Source: Oscillospiraceae bacterium
GTDB lineage: Bacteria; Bacillota; Clostridia; Oscillospirales; Ruminococcaceae
Assembly: GCA_030539275.1 (NCBI GenBank)
Contig: JAUNSK010000006.1
Span: forward strand, 95,198 to 159,197
Length of the DNA: 64,000 bases
Direction of reading: 5' to 3'
Both the position numbers and the translations under genes were made by a program. Numbering within the stretch: the first letter of the stretch is position 1; each line of letters opens with the position of its first letter. Of this stretch, positions 16,862-25,965 are shown one piece after another. The notes below the pieces were generated by a model. That model searched no databases. It saw only the letters and a list, made by a program, of their open reading frames with translations, and was not told where the DNA came from.

Positions 16862-18201
16862 TGTAAAAACACACAGAATTCTACTCCGTCAGAGGTATTT
16901 GTAACGGAGTAATCTATATGATATGTTTCAAATATCATTCTTGTAATATATAGTCCAAGCCCGCTCCCGTGCTTGGTTTCCTGATTGACACGGTAAAATG
17001 CCTCAAAAATATGGGGGAGATGTTCTTCGCTTATATGGGCAGGAGAGTTCACAACGCGCAACCTGATGTTATTATTTTCTTTATATAATTTAATGCTGAC
17101 TCTTCCATGTTCCGGCGTATGGATAACAGCATTTGACACGATATTAGAAAATGCTTTCTTCAGAAGCATTTCATCCGCGCATACCAGAAGACCGGTTTCA
17201 ATATTCTCTGAAACAGAAACCAAAGAAGTGTCAGTAATGTCTCTGCAGTCATCTATAACAGACAGTAACATTTCCGAGATATCAAAAGGCAGAAGTATCT
17301 GATCATCTGACATATCAAGATGTGAAACAAAAAGAACTTCTCTGATAAAGCTGTTAAGAGACTGAAGGATCTCTGAACTTCTGGCAAGATACTTGTCTGT
17401 GTCCTTATATACTCCGATATGAGCCTGCATTCCTTCAAGCTGACCAATGACAATGGCAACAGGCGTTTTAAGTTCATGAGAAACTCCGGAAAAGAAGAGC
17501 ATTCTCCTGCGTTCACGTTCCTTTTCTATAGAAATCTCATCCTCAAGCAAATGATTTTTCTGATCAAGGCTGTCGAGTGCCTCATGCAGTTTATCTGACA
17601 GTTCATTTATACTTTTTGAAAGCATTCCTATCTCATCATCCCGGACATCCGGACAGTACCAGCTGAAATCAAGCGCTGCCATTTTTCCGGCTATGTTGTT
17701 GATTCTGAGTATCGGACGTGTTGTATAACGAGAAAATATCCAGGCAGTTATCAGAGAAAGCAGAAGAATAATACATGTTACAAATGGTATGCTCAATATA
17801 ACCGCATGCTGAATTTCATCGCGGCGCTGCATGTCCGGACTGACAATAAGGACATATTCAGAGTCTGAATCTGCAAATCTGAACGGATATTCTGTACCCT
17901 TCACAGGCGGGACACCGGTATATTTAAATGTAAACATGCTTACAGACTGATATTTATTATCCAGAAGAGAGACCTCGGCACCGGTTGCTCTGATAAAATC
18001 AGTAAAGAGAGATTCGCTGTCACTCTTTTCGGTAACCATGAGCTGTGAAACAAGTGCCTCTGATTCTGAGGCAAGGCATTTTCCGGAATTACTGCTGTTT
18101 ATGTAGGGAAGAAACATGCATATGCAAAGATAAGCAAGAGAACAGACAGTAACCGATAATGCAAGCAGCAGCAGATATGTTTTTTTAGTCAGTTTCTTCA
18201 T
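16846..18201 (-). CDS. Membrane sensor histidine kinase
   Basis: A 451-residue protein. Membrane spans lie near residues 9-32 and 129-152, bounding an extracytoplasmic sensor domain of about 95 residues. A HAMP domain follows (TTRPILRINNIAGKMAALDF). The phosphoacceptor histidine is in FFSGVSHELKTPVAIV (about residue 243), and the HATPase_c domain carries the N box SNAVIHT and the G box GSGLGLYITRMI. It is coupled to the response regulator gene upstream by an ATGA overlap at 18198-18201. It sits upstream of an esterase lipoprotein and an ABC exporter on the same strand, which are plausible targets. The signal is unknown. Confidence 0.92.
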   Translation of the reverse strand: MKKLTKKTYLLLLALSVTVCSLAYLCICMFLPYINSSNSGKCLASESEALVSQLMVTEKSDSESLFTDFIRATGAEVSLLDNKYQSVSMFTFKYTGVPPVKGTEYPFRFADSDSEYVLIVSPDMQRRDEIQHAVILSIPFVTCIILLLSLITAWIFSRYTTRPILRINNIAGKMAALDFSWYCPDVRDDEIGMLSKSINELSDKLHEALDSLDQKNHLLEDEISIEKERERRRMLFFSGVSHELKTPVAIVIGQLEGMQAHIGVYKDTDKYLARSSEILQSLNSFIREVLFVSHLDMSDDQILLPFDISEMLLSVIDDCRDITDTSLVSVSENIETGLLVCADEMLLKKAFSNIVSNAVIHTPEHGRVSIKLYKENNNIRLRVVNSPAHISEEHLPHIFEAFYRVNQETKHGSGLGLYITRMIFETYHIDYSVTNTSDGVEFCVFLQEASV

Positions 18202-18866
18202 ATATTCTCATTTCTCAGTTTATATCCTACTCCACGCACTGTATCGACCTGTACCGAGTCACTGAGCTTTTTCCGGATATTTTTAATGTGAGTATCAACT
18301 ATACGTGTGTCATCATAGTATTCATATCCCCAGATCGTATCAATAAGTCTTTTTCTTGTTACTACTTCGCCCGGGCATTTCATAAGTTCCAGAAGAATCT
18401 GATATTCACGAAGTGTGAGTTCAACAGGATTTCCGCTGACACAGACTGTATGAGCTTTTGTATCAAGCTGTATATCACGGAATATGATCGTCTGAGGCTG
18501 CGACTGTACAGTTCGTCTCAGTACAGCATTTACTTTCTGGATCAGCAGCGTCATTGACACAGGTTTTGTAATATAATCATCTATATTCATGTCATAGCCC
18601 CTGATCTGGTGCTCTTCACTTTCAAGTGCGGTCAGCATAATAACCGGTATATCCTGCGAAGCACGGATCCTCCTGCAGACTTCGTATCCATCCAGTTTTG
18701 GAAGCATAAGATCGAGCAGAATAAGATCAAATCCTGTTCCAAGTGCAATATCAACCGCTGCTTTGCCATCAAAGGCAGCTGTTATCTCATGTCCCGCGTT
18801 TTCCAGAAAGTTAATAAGCAGCTCCTGATAATCCGGGTTATCCTCAGCTATAAGTATTTTTGCCAT
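18198..18866 (-). CDS. OmpR/PhoB-family response regulator
   Basis: A 222-residue two-domain protein with ATG at 18866 behind GAGGTGGGA. The receiver domain (residues 1-118) begins KILIAEDNPDYQELL. The phospho-acceptor Asp is in FDLILLDLMLPKLDGYEV (about residue 52), the switch Thr is in PVIMLTA and the conserved Lys is in DYITKP. The C-terminal winged helix (130-222) has ELTLREYQILLELMKCPGE and ends DTVRGVGYKLR, the usual signature of DNA-binding OmpR regulators. It is paired with the overlapping kinase. Such regulators bind tandem direct repeats near their target promoters. I did not identify its operator. Confidence 0.93.
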   Translation of the reverse strand: MAKILIAEDNPDYQELLINFLENAGHEITAAFDGKAAVDIALGTGFDLILLDLMLPKLDGYEVCRRIRASQDIPVIMLTALESEEHQIRGYDMNIDDYITKPVSMTLLIQKVNAVLRRTVQSQPQTIIFRDIQLDTKAHTVCVSGNPVELTLREYQILLELMKCPGEVVTRKRLIDTIWGYEYYDDTRIVDTHIKNIRKKLSDSVQVDTVRGVGYKLRNENI

Positions 18867-19055
18867 ATTCCCACCTCATAAAAAAATTGTACGAATAACA
18901 TATATTTTACCACATCACAGAAAATCATTCAAGTGAGAAAATACATAGGATTTTTTACGTCTGTTACGCTTATATTCTCATTATTTATTAATTAATAAAA
19001 ATCATGTATTGATTTCTTATATAAGCAGATAATACTATTATGTGAGGTGATAATA

Positions 19056-19490
19056 TTGGAAAGTAATGATACAGTCAAACTGCTGCGTGAATGCGATGCC
19101 GGATCAAAAATGGCTGTCTCAGCAATTGATGAAGTTCTTGAAAAAGTCACAAGTGAAAGGCTGAAAACCGATCTAGCTGAAAGCAAAGCTCATCATACAA
19201 AGCTTGGGAATGAAATCCATAATATACTCAATGAATACGGGGTAGAGGATAAAAATCCTAATCCGATGGCAAAGAGTATGTCGTGGATCAAAACAAGTGT
19301 CAAGCTCGGAATAGATGAAAGCGACAGTACTGTAGCCGATCTTATAACAGATGGCTGCAATATGGGTGTAAAATCGCTGCATCGTTATCTCAATCAATAT
19401 CAGGCAGCTGACTCAAAGTCAAAGAGTCTGTGTAATGAACTGATTGATATTGAGAGTCATCTGTGTGATGATATGGTACGTTATCTCTGA
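19056..19490 (+). CDS. Ferritin-like four-helix protein (DUF2383 / PA2169-type)
   Basis: A 144-residue, all-helical, charged protein. I choose the TTG at 19056 as start because GAGGTG stands six bases before it; a GTG at 19047 would overlap that ribosome site. The protein begins LESNDTVKLLRECDAGSKMA and contains the E-x-x-H-x-x-x-x-x-E-pattern helices (ESKAHHTKLGNEIHNIL, then SLHRYLNQY, then ELIDIESHLCDDM). This fits the DUF2383 ferritin-like family, whose bacterial members are small stress or metal-binding proteins. The function is not established. It is a monocistronic unit that ends at a strong terminator shared with the convergent kinase gene. Confidence 0.7.
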   Translation: MESNDTVKLLRECDAGSKMAVSAIDEVLEKVTSERLKTDLAESKAHHTKLGNEIHNILNEYGVEDKNPNPMAKSMSWIKTSVKLGIDESDSTVADLITDGCNMGVKSLHRYLNQYQAADSKSKSLCNELIDIESHLCDDMVRYL

Positions 19491-19498
19491 TTTATATT

Positions 19499-19546
19499 AA
19501 AAGAACAGCTGCTCTGAGCTAAATGATTCAGGGCAGCTGTTCTTTT
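19499..19546. terminator. Bidirectional terminator with a 19-bp stem
   Basis: AAAAGAACAGCTGCTCTGA pairs with TCAGGGCAGCTGTTCTTTT (one G-U) around gctaaatgat. A-run and T-run flanks allow termination in both directions. The last codons of the leftward kinase gene lie inside its right arm. Confidence 0.85.
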
Positions 19547-20565
19547 GGAAGTACGACGGTAAAGCATGTACCGCAGCCTTTTTTGCTTTTTACGCTTATA
19601 TCTCCGCCGTGCAGAAATACTATTCGTTTTGCAAGAGTAAGACCAAGTCCGTTTCCGTTGGTTGAGTGGGAAGGATCACACTGATAGAACTTTTCAAATA
19701 TACGTTTCTGTTCATCCTCGTCCATTCCTTGTCCGCTGTCACTGATAAAGACAGTAACACAACTGTCATTTTCACGCAGTGATACACGGAGTTCACCGTC
19801 ATTGTCTGTAAACTTAACAGAGTTACTGATAAGGTTCTGCCAGACCTGAGCCAGCAGTTCCTGGTTTCCTGTGTACTCAACTATATCAAGATCGACATCC
19901 AGCTCAAAATTTTTGGAAGTCCATTCGTTTTCATACAGAAGAATAGTCTGCCTTAACTGCTCATCAAGAGAAAACTGTTTTTTGTCAATATTTATCTCCT
20001 GATTTTCAAGCCTCGAAAGAAGAAGGATGTTTCCGGTCAGTCCGGAAAGACGCTTTGTATTGAAAATAATCTTTTTAATATATGCATCACGTTTGGTGTC
20101 ATCAAGCTTTTTGTTCTGAAGAAGTGTTGCATAACCTTCTATTGCAGTAAGAGGTGTTTTGAATTCATGAGAAACATTGCTTATAAAGTCATCTCTGAGC
20201 ATCTCAGTATTTGCGAGTTCTCTTGTCATGATATTAAAATTGTGTGCCATACTTCTGAGTTCTTCAGCACGGCTGTTTTCACTCAGAGTTACATTAAAAT
20301 TTCCTTTTGCTATTTTCTTTGTCGCATCGTTGATCTGGATAATTCTCGAAACCAGACTTCTTCCGATTATTTTAGAAACGACCGTGCCTGTGATAATGCT
20401 GACGACAGCGAATGACAGTATAAATAATTCCATGCTCTGCAGACGTATAAGTCCGAAGTTAAACATTATCATAGTAAGCAGTCCGATAATACCCATTGTC
20501 AGAGTAAGAATTACAAAAATCATAACTGAGAACATAGCGGTTATTTTTATTTTCCTTTTATTCAT
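19528..20565 (-). CDS. Sensor histidine kinase partnered with the MacB-like transporter locus
   Basis: A 345-residue kinase with spans near residues 10-33 and 45-67 and almost no external loop, so it probably senses within the membrane or through a partner transporter. HAMP follows (SRIIQINDATKKIAKGNF). The phosphoacceptor histidine is in NVSHEFKTPLTAIEGYATLL (about residue 133), the N box is NLISNSVKFTD and the G boxes are DSGQGMDEDEQ and GNGLGLTLAKRI. It overlaps the upstream response regulator gene by 8 bp. The intramembrane-sensing layout and the adjacent divergent ABC transporter recall Bce-type detoxification modules of Bacillota. There the transporter acts as the sensor for antimicrobial peptides. 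That role is inferred. Confidence 0.9.
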   Translation of the reverse strand: MNKRKIKITAMFSVMIFVILTLTMGIIGLLTMIMFNFGLIRLQSMELFILSFAVVSIITGTVVSKIIGRSLVSRIIQINDATKKIAKGNFNVTLSENSRAEELRSMAHNFNIMTRELANTEMLRDDFISNVSHEFKTPLTAIEGYATLLQNKKLDDTKRDAYIKKIIFNTKRLSGLTGNILLLSRLENQEINIDKKQFSLDEQLRQTILLYENEWTSKNFELDVDLDIVEYTGNQELLAQVWQNLISNSVKFTDNDGELRVSLRENDSCVTVFISDSGQGMDEDEQKRIFEKFYQCDPSHSTNGNGLGLTLAKRIVFLHGGDISVKSKKGCGTCFTVVLPKEQLP

Positions 20566-21235
20566 GCTTTTTCACTGCCTTATATCCAAGACCTCTCACC
20601 GTAACGATCTCAAAGTCCGGGTTATTTCTGAATCTCTCCCTTAGCCTGCTGATATGAACCTCAAGTGTGTGAATATCAGCATCAGAGTCCATTCCCCAGA
20701 TCTCATCAAAGATCTGTCTTCTGGTAAATATCCTGTCAGTATAGGAAACCAGCTTATACAAAAGAAAAAATTCCTTTTGCGGAAGTATTGTTTTTGAACC
20801 GTCATACTCAACACTCAGAGAATCACAGTTCAGAATAGTGCCTCCTATCTGAAAAGTGCGGTCACTTACTATTTTTGCACGTCTCAGAAGGGCGGCAACT
20901 CTCCATATCATTTCATTTACATCCACAGGCTTGACCATATAGTCATCCGTACCTGCAAGAAAGCCTTCCTGCTTGTCCTTTATATTATCTTTTGCTGTTA
21001 TCATGAGTACAGGAAGAGTAAAGTCGGCATTTCTCAGCTGCCTGACCAGTTCATATCCATTCATTACAGGCATCATAATATCAGAGATAATCAGATCAAT
21101 ATATTCGTGATCAAATATTTCAAGAGCTGCCGCACCGTTTGGAGCAGCAATAGGATTATAGCCATTGTCAGAAAGAACAGTGCAGAAGAGTTCACATAAT
21201 TCTTTGTCATCTTCAACTACTAAAATATTAAACAT
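20558..21235 (-). CDS. OmpR-family response regulator for the MacB-like transporter
   Basis: I choose the ATG at 21235 (MFNILVVEDDKELC) over the ATG at 21250, because GGAGG sits eight bases before 21235 and the family starts at this motif. The 225-residue protein has a receiver domain with the acceptor Asp in IDLIISDIMMPVMNGYEL and Lys in DDYMVKPVDV. Its winged helix contains LPQKEFFLLYKLVSYTDRIF and ends VTVRGLGYKAVKKHE. The gene is divergent from the ABC transporter at 21386. The 150-bp intergenic region contains a perfect 10-bp direct repeat with 11-bp spacing, the usual geometry of an OmpR-family operator. Confidence 0.93.
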   Translation of the reverse strand: MFNILVVEDDKELCELFCTVLSDNGYNPIAAPNGAAALEIFDHEYIDLIISDIMMPVMNGYELVRQLRNADFTLPVLMITAKDNIKDKQEGFLAGTDDYMVKPVDVNEMIWRVAALLRRAKIVSDRTFQIGGTILNCDSLSVEYDGSKTILPQKEFFLLYKLVSYTDRIFTRRQIFDEIWGMDSDADIHTLEVHISRLRERFRNNPDFEIVTVRGLGYKAVKKHE

Positions 21236-21327
21236 TACTAAAACCTCCATGTAACATTATATCATGGTTTTAGCTTTTTCATAGAGAATTTTATAAAAAA
21301 TAAATAATATTTCTTAAAAATTTTATT

Positions 21328-21361
21328 AGTTGAGGAAGAGTTGAGGAATTTATGATATAAT
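21328..21361 (+). promoter_or_regulatory. Direct-repeat operator and -10 element of the ABC transporter gene
   Basis: AGTTGAGGAA occurs at 21328-21337 and again at 21339-21348, an 11-bp step placing both copies on one face of the helix. TATAAT follows at 21356-21361. No good -35 is positioned 16-18 bp before it, so the promoter looks activator-dependent. The adjacent OmpR-family regulator is the obvious candidate. Confidence 0.6.
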
Positions 21362-21385
21362 AAAAACTGAAAAGGAGGCTGCAAT

Positions 21386-24154
21386 ATGCTACAGATAAAA
21401 AATATCTCAAAAAAATATGTAACCGGCACACTTATACAGAATGCACTAAAGGATGTAAGTCTTAACTTCCGTGACAACGAGTTTGTTGCTATACTTGGTC
21501 CGAGCGGATCAGGCAAAACAACTCTGCTCAATATTATCGGAGGTCTTGACAGATATGACAGCGGAGACCTTATCATCAATGATATTTCTACAAAAAAATA
21601 TAAGGACCGTGACTGGGATTCATACAGAAATCATACAATCGGCTTTGTTTTTCAGAGTTATAATCTTATACCTCATCAGTCAGTTCTCTCAAATGTCGAA
21701 CTCGCACTGACTATATCGGGTATTTCAAAGAAAGAACGAAAAGAACGCGCAGTCAGTGCACTTAAACAGGTAGGCCTTGGAGAACAGCTTCATAAAAAGC
21801 CTAATCAGATGTCAGGCGGTCAGATGCAGCGTGTTGCCATTGCAAGAGCTCTGGTCAACAATCCGAGGATTCTGCTTGCAGATGAGCCGACAGGCGCACT
21901 TGATACAGATACGAGTGTTCAGGTAATGGAACTGCTGAAAGAAGTTGCAAAAGACAGACTGGTTATCATGGTTACACACAATCCTGAGCTTGCAGCCGAA
22001 TACGCTACACGTACAGTAAAACTGCGTGACGGAATGATCACAGATGATTCAGATCCGTTTACAGTAGACAAAAAGCATGCTGAAAATGCCGGCCATAAAA
22101 ATATGGGCAGATCCTCAATGAGTCTTCTTACTTCTTTGTCACTGAGCTTCAACAATCTGCGTGCCAAGAAAGCAAGAACCATACTTACAGCATTTGCAGG
22201 TTCAATAGGCATTATTGGAATAGCACTTATTCTTTCACTTTCAAACGGTGTTAACACCTATATTCAGGATATACAGCGTGAAACGATGGCTTCTTATCCG
22301 ATCTCAATATCTCAGGAAACTGTTGATTTTTCAAGCATTATGGGTACTGGTACCGATAATCAGAATCAGGACAGCCATGAAGAGCATGAACTGGATGCCA
22401 TTTATTCAAACAGCATAGGACTTCAGATGGCAAATGAAGTCACATCGAGTCTTACAAAAAACAACCTGACACAGTTCAAAAAATATCTTGATGACCCTGA
22501 CAGTGAAATAAACCAGTACCTCGGAGAAAACGGAATAATCTACTCATATGATGTTCCGTTCGGGATCTACTCAAGAGATGAAACAGGAAAACTCATTGAT
22601 GCAAACTATAATGCATTTTCTATGGAAGCTATGAAGCCGGGTGCAACCGGTGCTCTTGGTGAAGTGCAGAAAACAATGATGGGCAATATGTCATCTATGA
22701 TTAAAAGTTCATCCGGAAACATGGTATCCTCAGATATTTTTGATGAACTGCTGCCAGGAAAAGACGACAATCTTGTGAGCAAGGTTACTACTGACAGCTA
22801 TGATGTTCTGGCAGGCAGCTGGCCTGAGAGCTATGATGAAGCTGTACTTGTACTTGACCGTAATAACGAAGTTCCCACCGCTGCACTGTATGCACTCGGA
22901 ATGCTGCCAGACGGCGAATACGAGAACATCCTTGATGCAATAAATTCCGGTGAGAAGCTTGACATCAAAACATTCAGCTGGAAGTATGATGATATTTTCG
23001 ACAAAACATTTTATCTTGTACCGTCATGTGATAACTATGAAAAAAATGCGGACGGAACATTTGACTATATAGCAGATGATAAGCTGAAGCTTGAAAAGCT
23101 TGCTGAAAACGCTGTTAAAATTAAGATATCAGGAATCATACGTGCGAAAGAAGACGATGATGCAAATGCAGATATAACCGGTGCTGTTGCTTATACACAT
23201 GCACTGACACAGCATATTATCGACTATGCAAACAACAGTGAAATAGTCAGTGCACAGAAAAACAGCCCTCAAGTCAATGTCCTCAATGATATGCGTTTTG
23301 AACCGGATGATGATAAGACAAAAATCAAAGATGCTGTCGAGTATATTTCATCTATGGGCATATCAGACAAAGCATCGATGTATTCGAGTATGGCAGCAAT
23401 GATGTTTATGAATGATCCTCAGCAGCTGTCTTCTATGGCTTCTATGGATGAAACAATGCTTGCTGACATGATGGATAAATATCTCTCACAGCCTGATGAT
23501 GAAACTCTTCTTATGATATATGATCAGTATATATCACCCGGAACATATGATGAGAATATGAAAACATTCGGATATATCAGTACTGATGCTCCTTCATCCA
23601 TAAGCATTTACGCAGACACGTTTGAGGCAAAGGATTCGATTGCTGACTGCATTACAAAGTACAATGAAACAGCAGACCAGAAGAACAAGATCGTTTATAC
23701 GGACTTTGTAGCAATGATGACATCATCAATTACAACCATTATAAATACAATTTCCTATGTTCTTATTGCATTTGTCGCTGTCTCACTTATCGTTTCATCG
23801 ATCATGATCGGAATTATCACTTATATTTCTGTTCTTGAAAGAACAAAGGAAATAGGAATACTTCGTGCAATAGGCGCTTCAAAGAGAAACATTTCACAGG
23901 TATTCAATGCAGAAACATTTATTATCGGACTGTTGTCGGGACTTCTCGGCGTAGGAATATCAAGACTTATTCTCATCCCCGGAAATGCCATAATCCATAA
24001 AATTCTCTACACAGACACAGTAAACGCTATCCTTCCTCTGAAGGCTGCAGTTATTCTTATACTGCTGAGTATCATCCTTACACTTATCGGCGGTCTTATT
24101 CCTTCAAAGAAAGCATCCAGAAAAGATCCTGTTACTGCTCTCAGAAGTGAGTAA
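21386..24154 (+). CDS. MacB-like ABC transporter, ATPase and FtsX-type permease fused
   Basis: A 922-residue fusion starting at ATG 21386, behind AAGGAGG. Residues 1-230 are the ATPase: Walker A GPSGSGKTT, signature MSGGQMQRVAIAR, Walker B ILLADEPTGALD. A span near residues 262-285 (AGSIGIIGIALILSLSNG) leads into an extracytoplasmic region of about 480 residues that is rich in Asp, Ser and Met. Three spans follow near 785-812, 842-868 and 885-910. The last part is the FtsX/MacB_PCD domain (LERTKEIGILRAIGASKRNI). MacB-like transporters expel peptides or move surface molecules. The large external domain and linked two-component system resemble antimicrobial-peptide resistance modules. It ends at a strong terminator. 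Confidence 0.9.
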   Translation: MLQIKNISKKYVTGTLIQNALKDVSLNFRDNEFVAILGPSGSGKTTLLNIIGGLDRYDSGDLIINDISTKKYKDRDWDSYRNHTIGFVFQSYNLIPHQSVLSNVELALTISGISKKERKERAVSALKQVGLGEQLHKKPNQMSGGQMQRVAIARALVNNPRILLADEPTGALDTDTSVQVMELLKEVAKDRLVIMVTHNPELAAEYATRTVKLRDGMITDDSDPFTVDKKHAENAGHKNMGRSSMSLLTSLSLSFNNLRAKKARTILTAFAGSIGIIGIALILSLSNGVNTYIQDIQRETMASYPISISQETVDFSSIMGTGTDNQNQDSHEEHELDAIYSNSIGLQMANEVTSSLTKNNLTQFKKYLDDPDSEINQYLGENGIIYSYDVPFGIYSRDETGKLIDANYNAFSMEAMKPGATGALGEVQKTMMGNMSSMIKSSSGNMVSSDIFDELLPGKDDNLVSKVTTDSYDVLAGSWPESYDEAVLVLDRNNEVPTAALYALGMLPDGEYENILDAINSGEKLDIKTFSWKYDDIFDKTFYLVPSCDNYEKNADGTFDYIADDKLKLEKLAENAVKIKISGIIRAKEDDDANADITGAVAYTHALTQHIIDYANNSEIVSAQKNSPQVNVLNDMRFEPDDDKTKIKDAVEYISSMGISDKASMYSSMAAMMFMNDPQQLSSMASMDETMLADMMDKYLSQPDDETLLMIYDQYISPGTYDENMKTFGYISTDAPSSISIYADTFEAKDSIADCITKYNETADQKNKIVYTDFVAMMTSSITTIINTISYVLIAFVAVSLIVSSIMIGIITYISVLERTKEIGILRAIGASKRNISQVFNAETFIIGLLSGLLGVGISRLILIPGNAIIHKILYTDTVNAILPLKAAVILILLSIILTLIGGLIPSKKASRKDPVTALRSE

Positions 24155-24168
24155 CATATAAATAAATA

Positions 24169-24207
24169 ATCCGGAACAGAATAAATTTTCTGTTCCGGAT
24201 TTTTTTA
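24169..24207 (+). terminator. Terminator after the MacB-like transporter gene
   Basis: ATCCGGAACAGA pairs perfectly with TCTGTTCCGGAT around ataaattt, followed by TTTTTT. The stop codon of the convergent GH18 gene lies at its right edge. Confidence 0.85.
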
Positions 24208-25752
24208 ATGTTTTAAAAGCATTGCCTTTAAAAGCATAAAGTCTATAATGTTTATTTGTCCGTCCTGATTTATATCTCCGCTTTCAAAGCTTTCATCTGA
24301 AAGTTCTCTTACCCCAAGCAGGTATTCCTTCATATAAACCATATCCGCAGCAGTAACACTTGAATCAAGATTAATATCACCGATAAGAGCAGGATCATCA
24401 GTCTGAGTTTCTTTGAGAATAACGTCCTTAATAACACTTAGAAGCGAATAATCACCCTGAGCATCCTGAGATATCTCCCAGATCATAATTCCGCCGTATC
24501 CGGAAGCCAGATCACATTTTTTTCTTATAGTATCTGTGCCGTTATAGGCAATTGAGTTATACAGATCCTTATCTGCATATGATGCTGACTGGGCGATTAT
24601 ATCCTTGTAGGCCATATATGATTTAAATGTGACATAACCTGTGTCCGGATCAAAGCCTCTGCCGTAAAACGGAACACCGAGTACAAGCTTGTCTCCCGAA
24701 ACGCCTCGCTGTATTCTAAAGTAATCGAGACATTCGATGGCATAATTGTATGTACTGTGATTTTCCTGACTCAGGTCATTGTCATAAGCCATAATATTCA
24801 GAAAATCAAAGCTTCTGAGTGTTTCGTTGCTGTATTTTGCTGATATGTAGGGGGAAACGGCTGATGTGATGAGTAGATTGTTCTCACTGCACATTGTTCT
24901 CAAATGAGAAACCCAGTCAGCATAATAATCCCAGAATACCGCATCAACATCACCTTCAATATCAAGATCGATCCCATCCAGATCATATTTTTTTACGTAT
25001 TCAAGAATCTTTGAACTGAATGCTGCTGCAGACTGTGAATTTCTTATAAGTGCCGGGTAATTTCCTGATCCTCCTGCACCTCCGAGTGATGCAAGTACTT
25101 TTACGCCGTTTTTATGCGCTGTGTCAACTATTTCATTGAAGTAATTGTCAGGTATATAGCATGATAAGTTTCCGTTTGTATCAGGATTGCAGAATGCTAT
25201 ATTAATATGGGTTAGTGCTGAAAAATCAAGTGTCCTGTATGTCGAATATGACCAGTCCGGAAGATATCCTACTACTCTTGACTCCGTTGTCTCTTCAGAC
25301 TTTAATGATTCAAAATATTCGCGCGTTACAACAGAAATATCGTATACTGTAACAGCAGTATTCTGGGCAGTTAAATTAAGTGCATTGACTAGCTTTAAAT
25401 CTTCTGAGAAAGATTTTTTCATGTCCTCATATGAATAGTACAAAGTATCATCAATATTTGCACATGGGAATACTTTTGCCCATATACTCTGACCCGTCCA
25501 TGACTGGAGAACAAGTGCTGGTGATGACCTCGCATCACATTTTACAGATATCATGTTTTTCTCGTTGAGGAGACTTGTATCCGGGCTGCTGATAGTTACT
25601 GCTGTAGACCAGGCTTTTGCATATTCGCTGCCGCTGAAAAGGTTCTTAACCAGTCCGTCTGAAACTGAACATATTTCTGACGGATTTATATGTAAAACGA
25701 GTGCAGCAGAAATAGCAGCCGATAGAAATCTTTTGATTACTTTTTTTAACAT
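24205..25752 (-). CDS. Secreted GH18 glycoside hydrolase with C-terminal dockerin
   Basis: A 515-residue protein starting at ATG 25752 with GGGAGG 12 bases upstream. Residues 1-25 or so form a signal peptide. Residues about 45-150 form a beta-rich domain with two tryptophans (VLQSWTGQSIWAKVF), perhaps carbohydrate binding. Residues 158-430 are a GH18 barrel. It contains VVGYLPDWS, the SxGG strand (ASLGGAGGSG), the catalytic motif DGIDLDIE with acid/base Glu, and the late tryptophan strand GGIMIWEISQD. Residues 448-515 are a dockerin with loops GDINLDSSVTAADM and GDINQDGQINIIDF. GH18 enzymes are chitinases or endo-beta-N-acetylglucosaminidases. The dockerin points to attachment to a scaffoldin, with fungal chitin, peptidoglycan or glycoprotein N-glycans as possible substrates. 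Confidence 0.9.
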   Translation of the reverse strand: MLKKVIKRFLSAAISAALVLHINPSEICSVSDGLVKNLFSGSEYAKAWSTAVTISSPDTSLLNEKNMISVKCDARSSPALVLQSWTGQSIWAKVFPCANIDDTLYYSYEDMKKSFSEDLKLVNALNLTAQNTAVTVYDISVVTREYFESLKSEETTESRVVGYLPDWSYSTYRTLDFSALTHINIAFCNPDTNGNLSCYIPDNYFNEIVDTAHKNGVKVLASLGGAGGSGNYPALIRNSQSAAAFSSKILEYVKKYDLDGIDLDIEGDVDAVFWDYYADWVSHLRTMCSENNLLITSAVSPYISAKYSNETLRSFDFLNIMAYDNDLSQENHSTYNYAIECLDYFRIQRGVSGDKLVLGVPFYGRGFDPDTGYVTFKSYMAYKDIIAQSASYADKDLYNSIAYNGTDTIRKKCDLASGYGGIMIWEISQDAQGDYSLLSVIKDVILKETQTDDPALIGDINLDSSVTAADMVYMKEYLLGVRELSDESFESGDINQDGQINIIDFMLLKAMLLKH

Positions 25753-25898
25753 AAAAAATAGATTACCTCCCTGTAATAATATTTAATTTTACCATGGATA
25801 ATTTATATATGTCAATCATAGTTTACTGGATATAACATAGTTAATTAAATGAAAGCAAGGCGTAATAATATGCCTGAAAATAACATCAGGATATTTAC

Positions 25899-25926
25899 TT
25901 GACTATTAATTCAGGTATGTTATAAT
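25899..25926 (+). promoter_or_regulatory. Promoter of the MATE gene
   Basis: TTGACT (25899-25904), a 16-bp spacer and TATAAT (25921-25926), 40 bp before the start codon. Confidence 0.65.
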
Positions 25927-25965
25927 TATTCCTGCCGTGTACTTAAATAACTATTCGGAGGTAAT

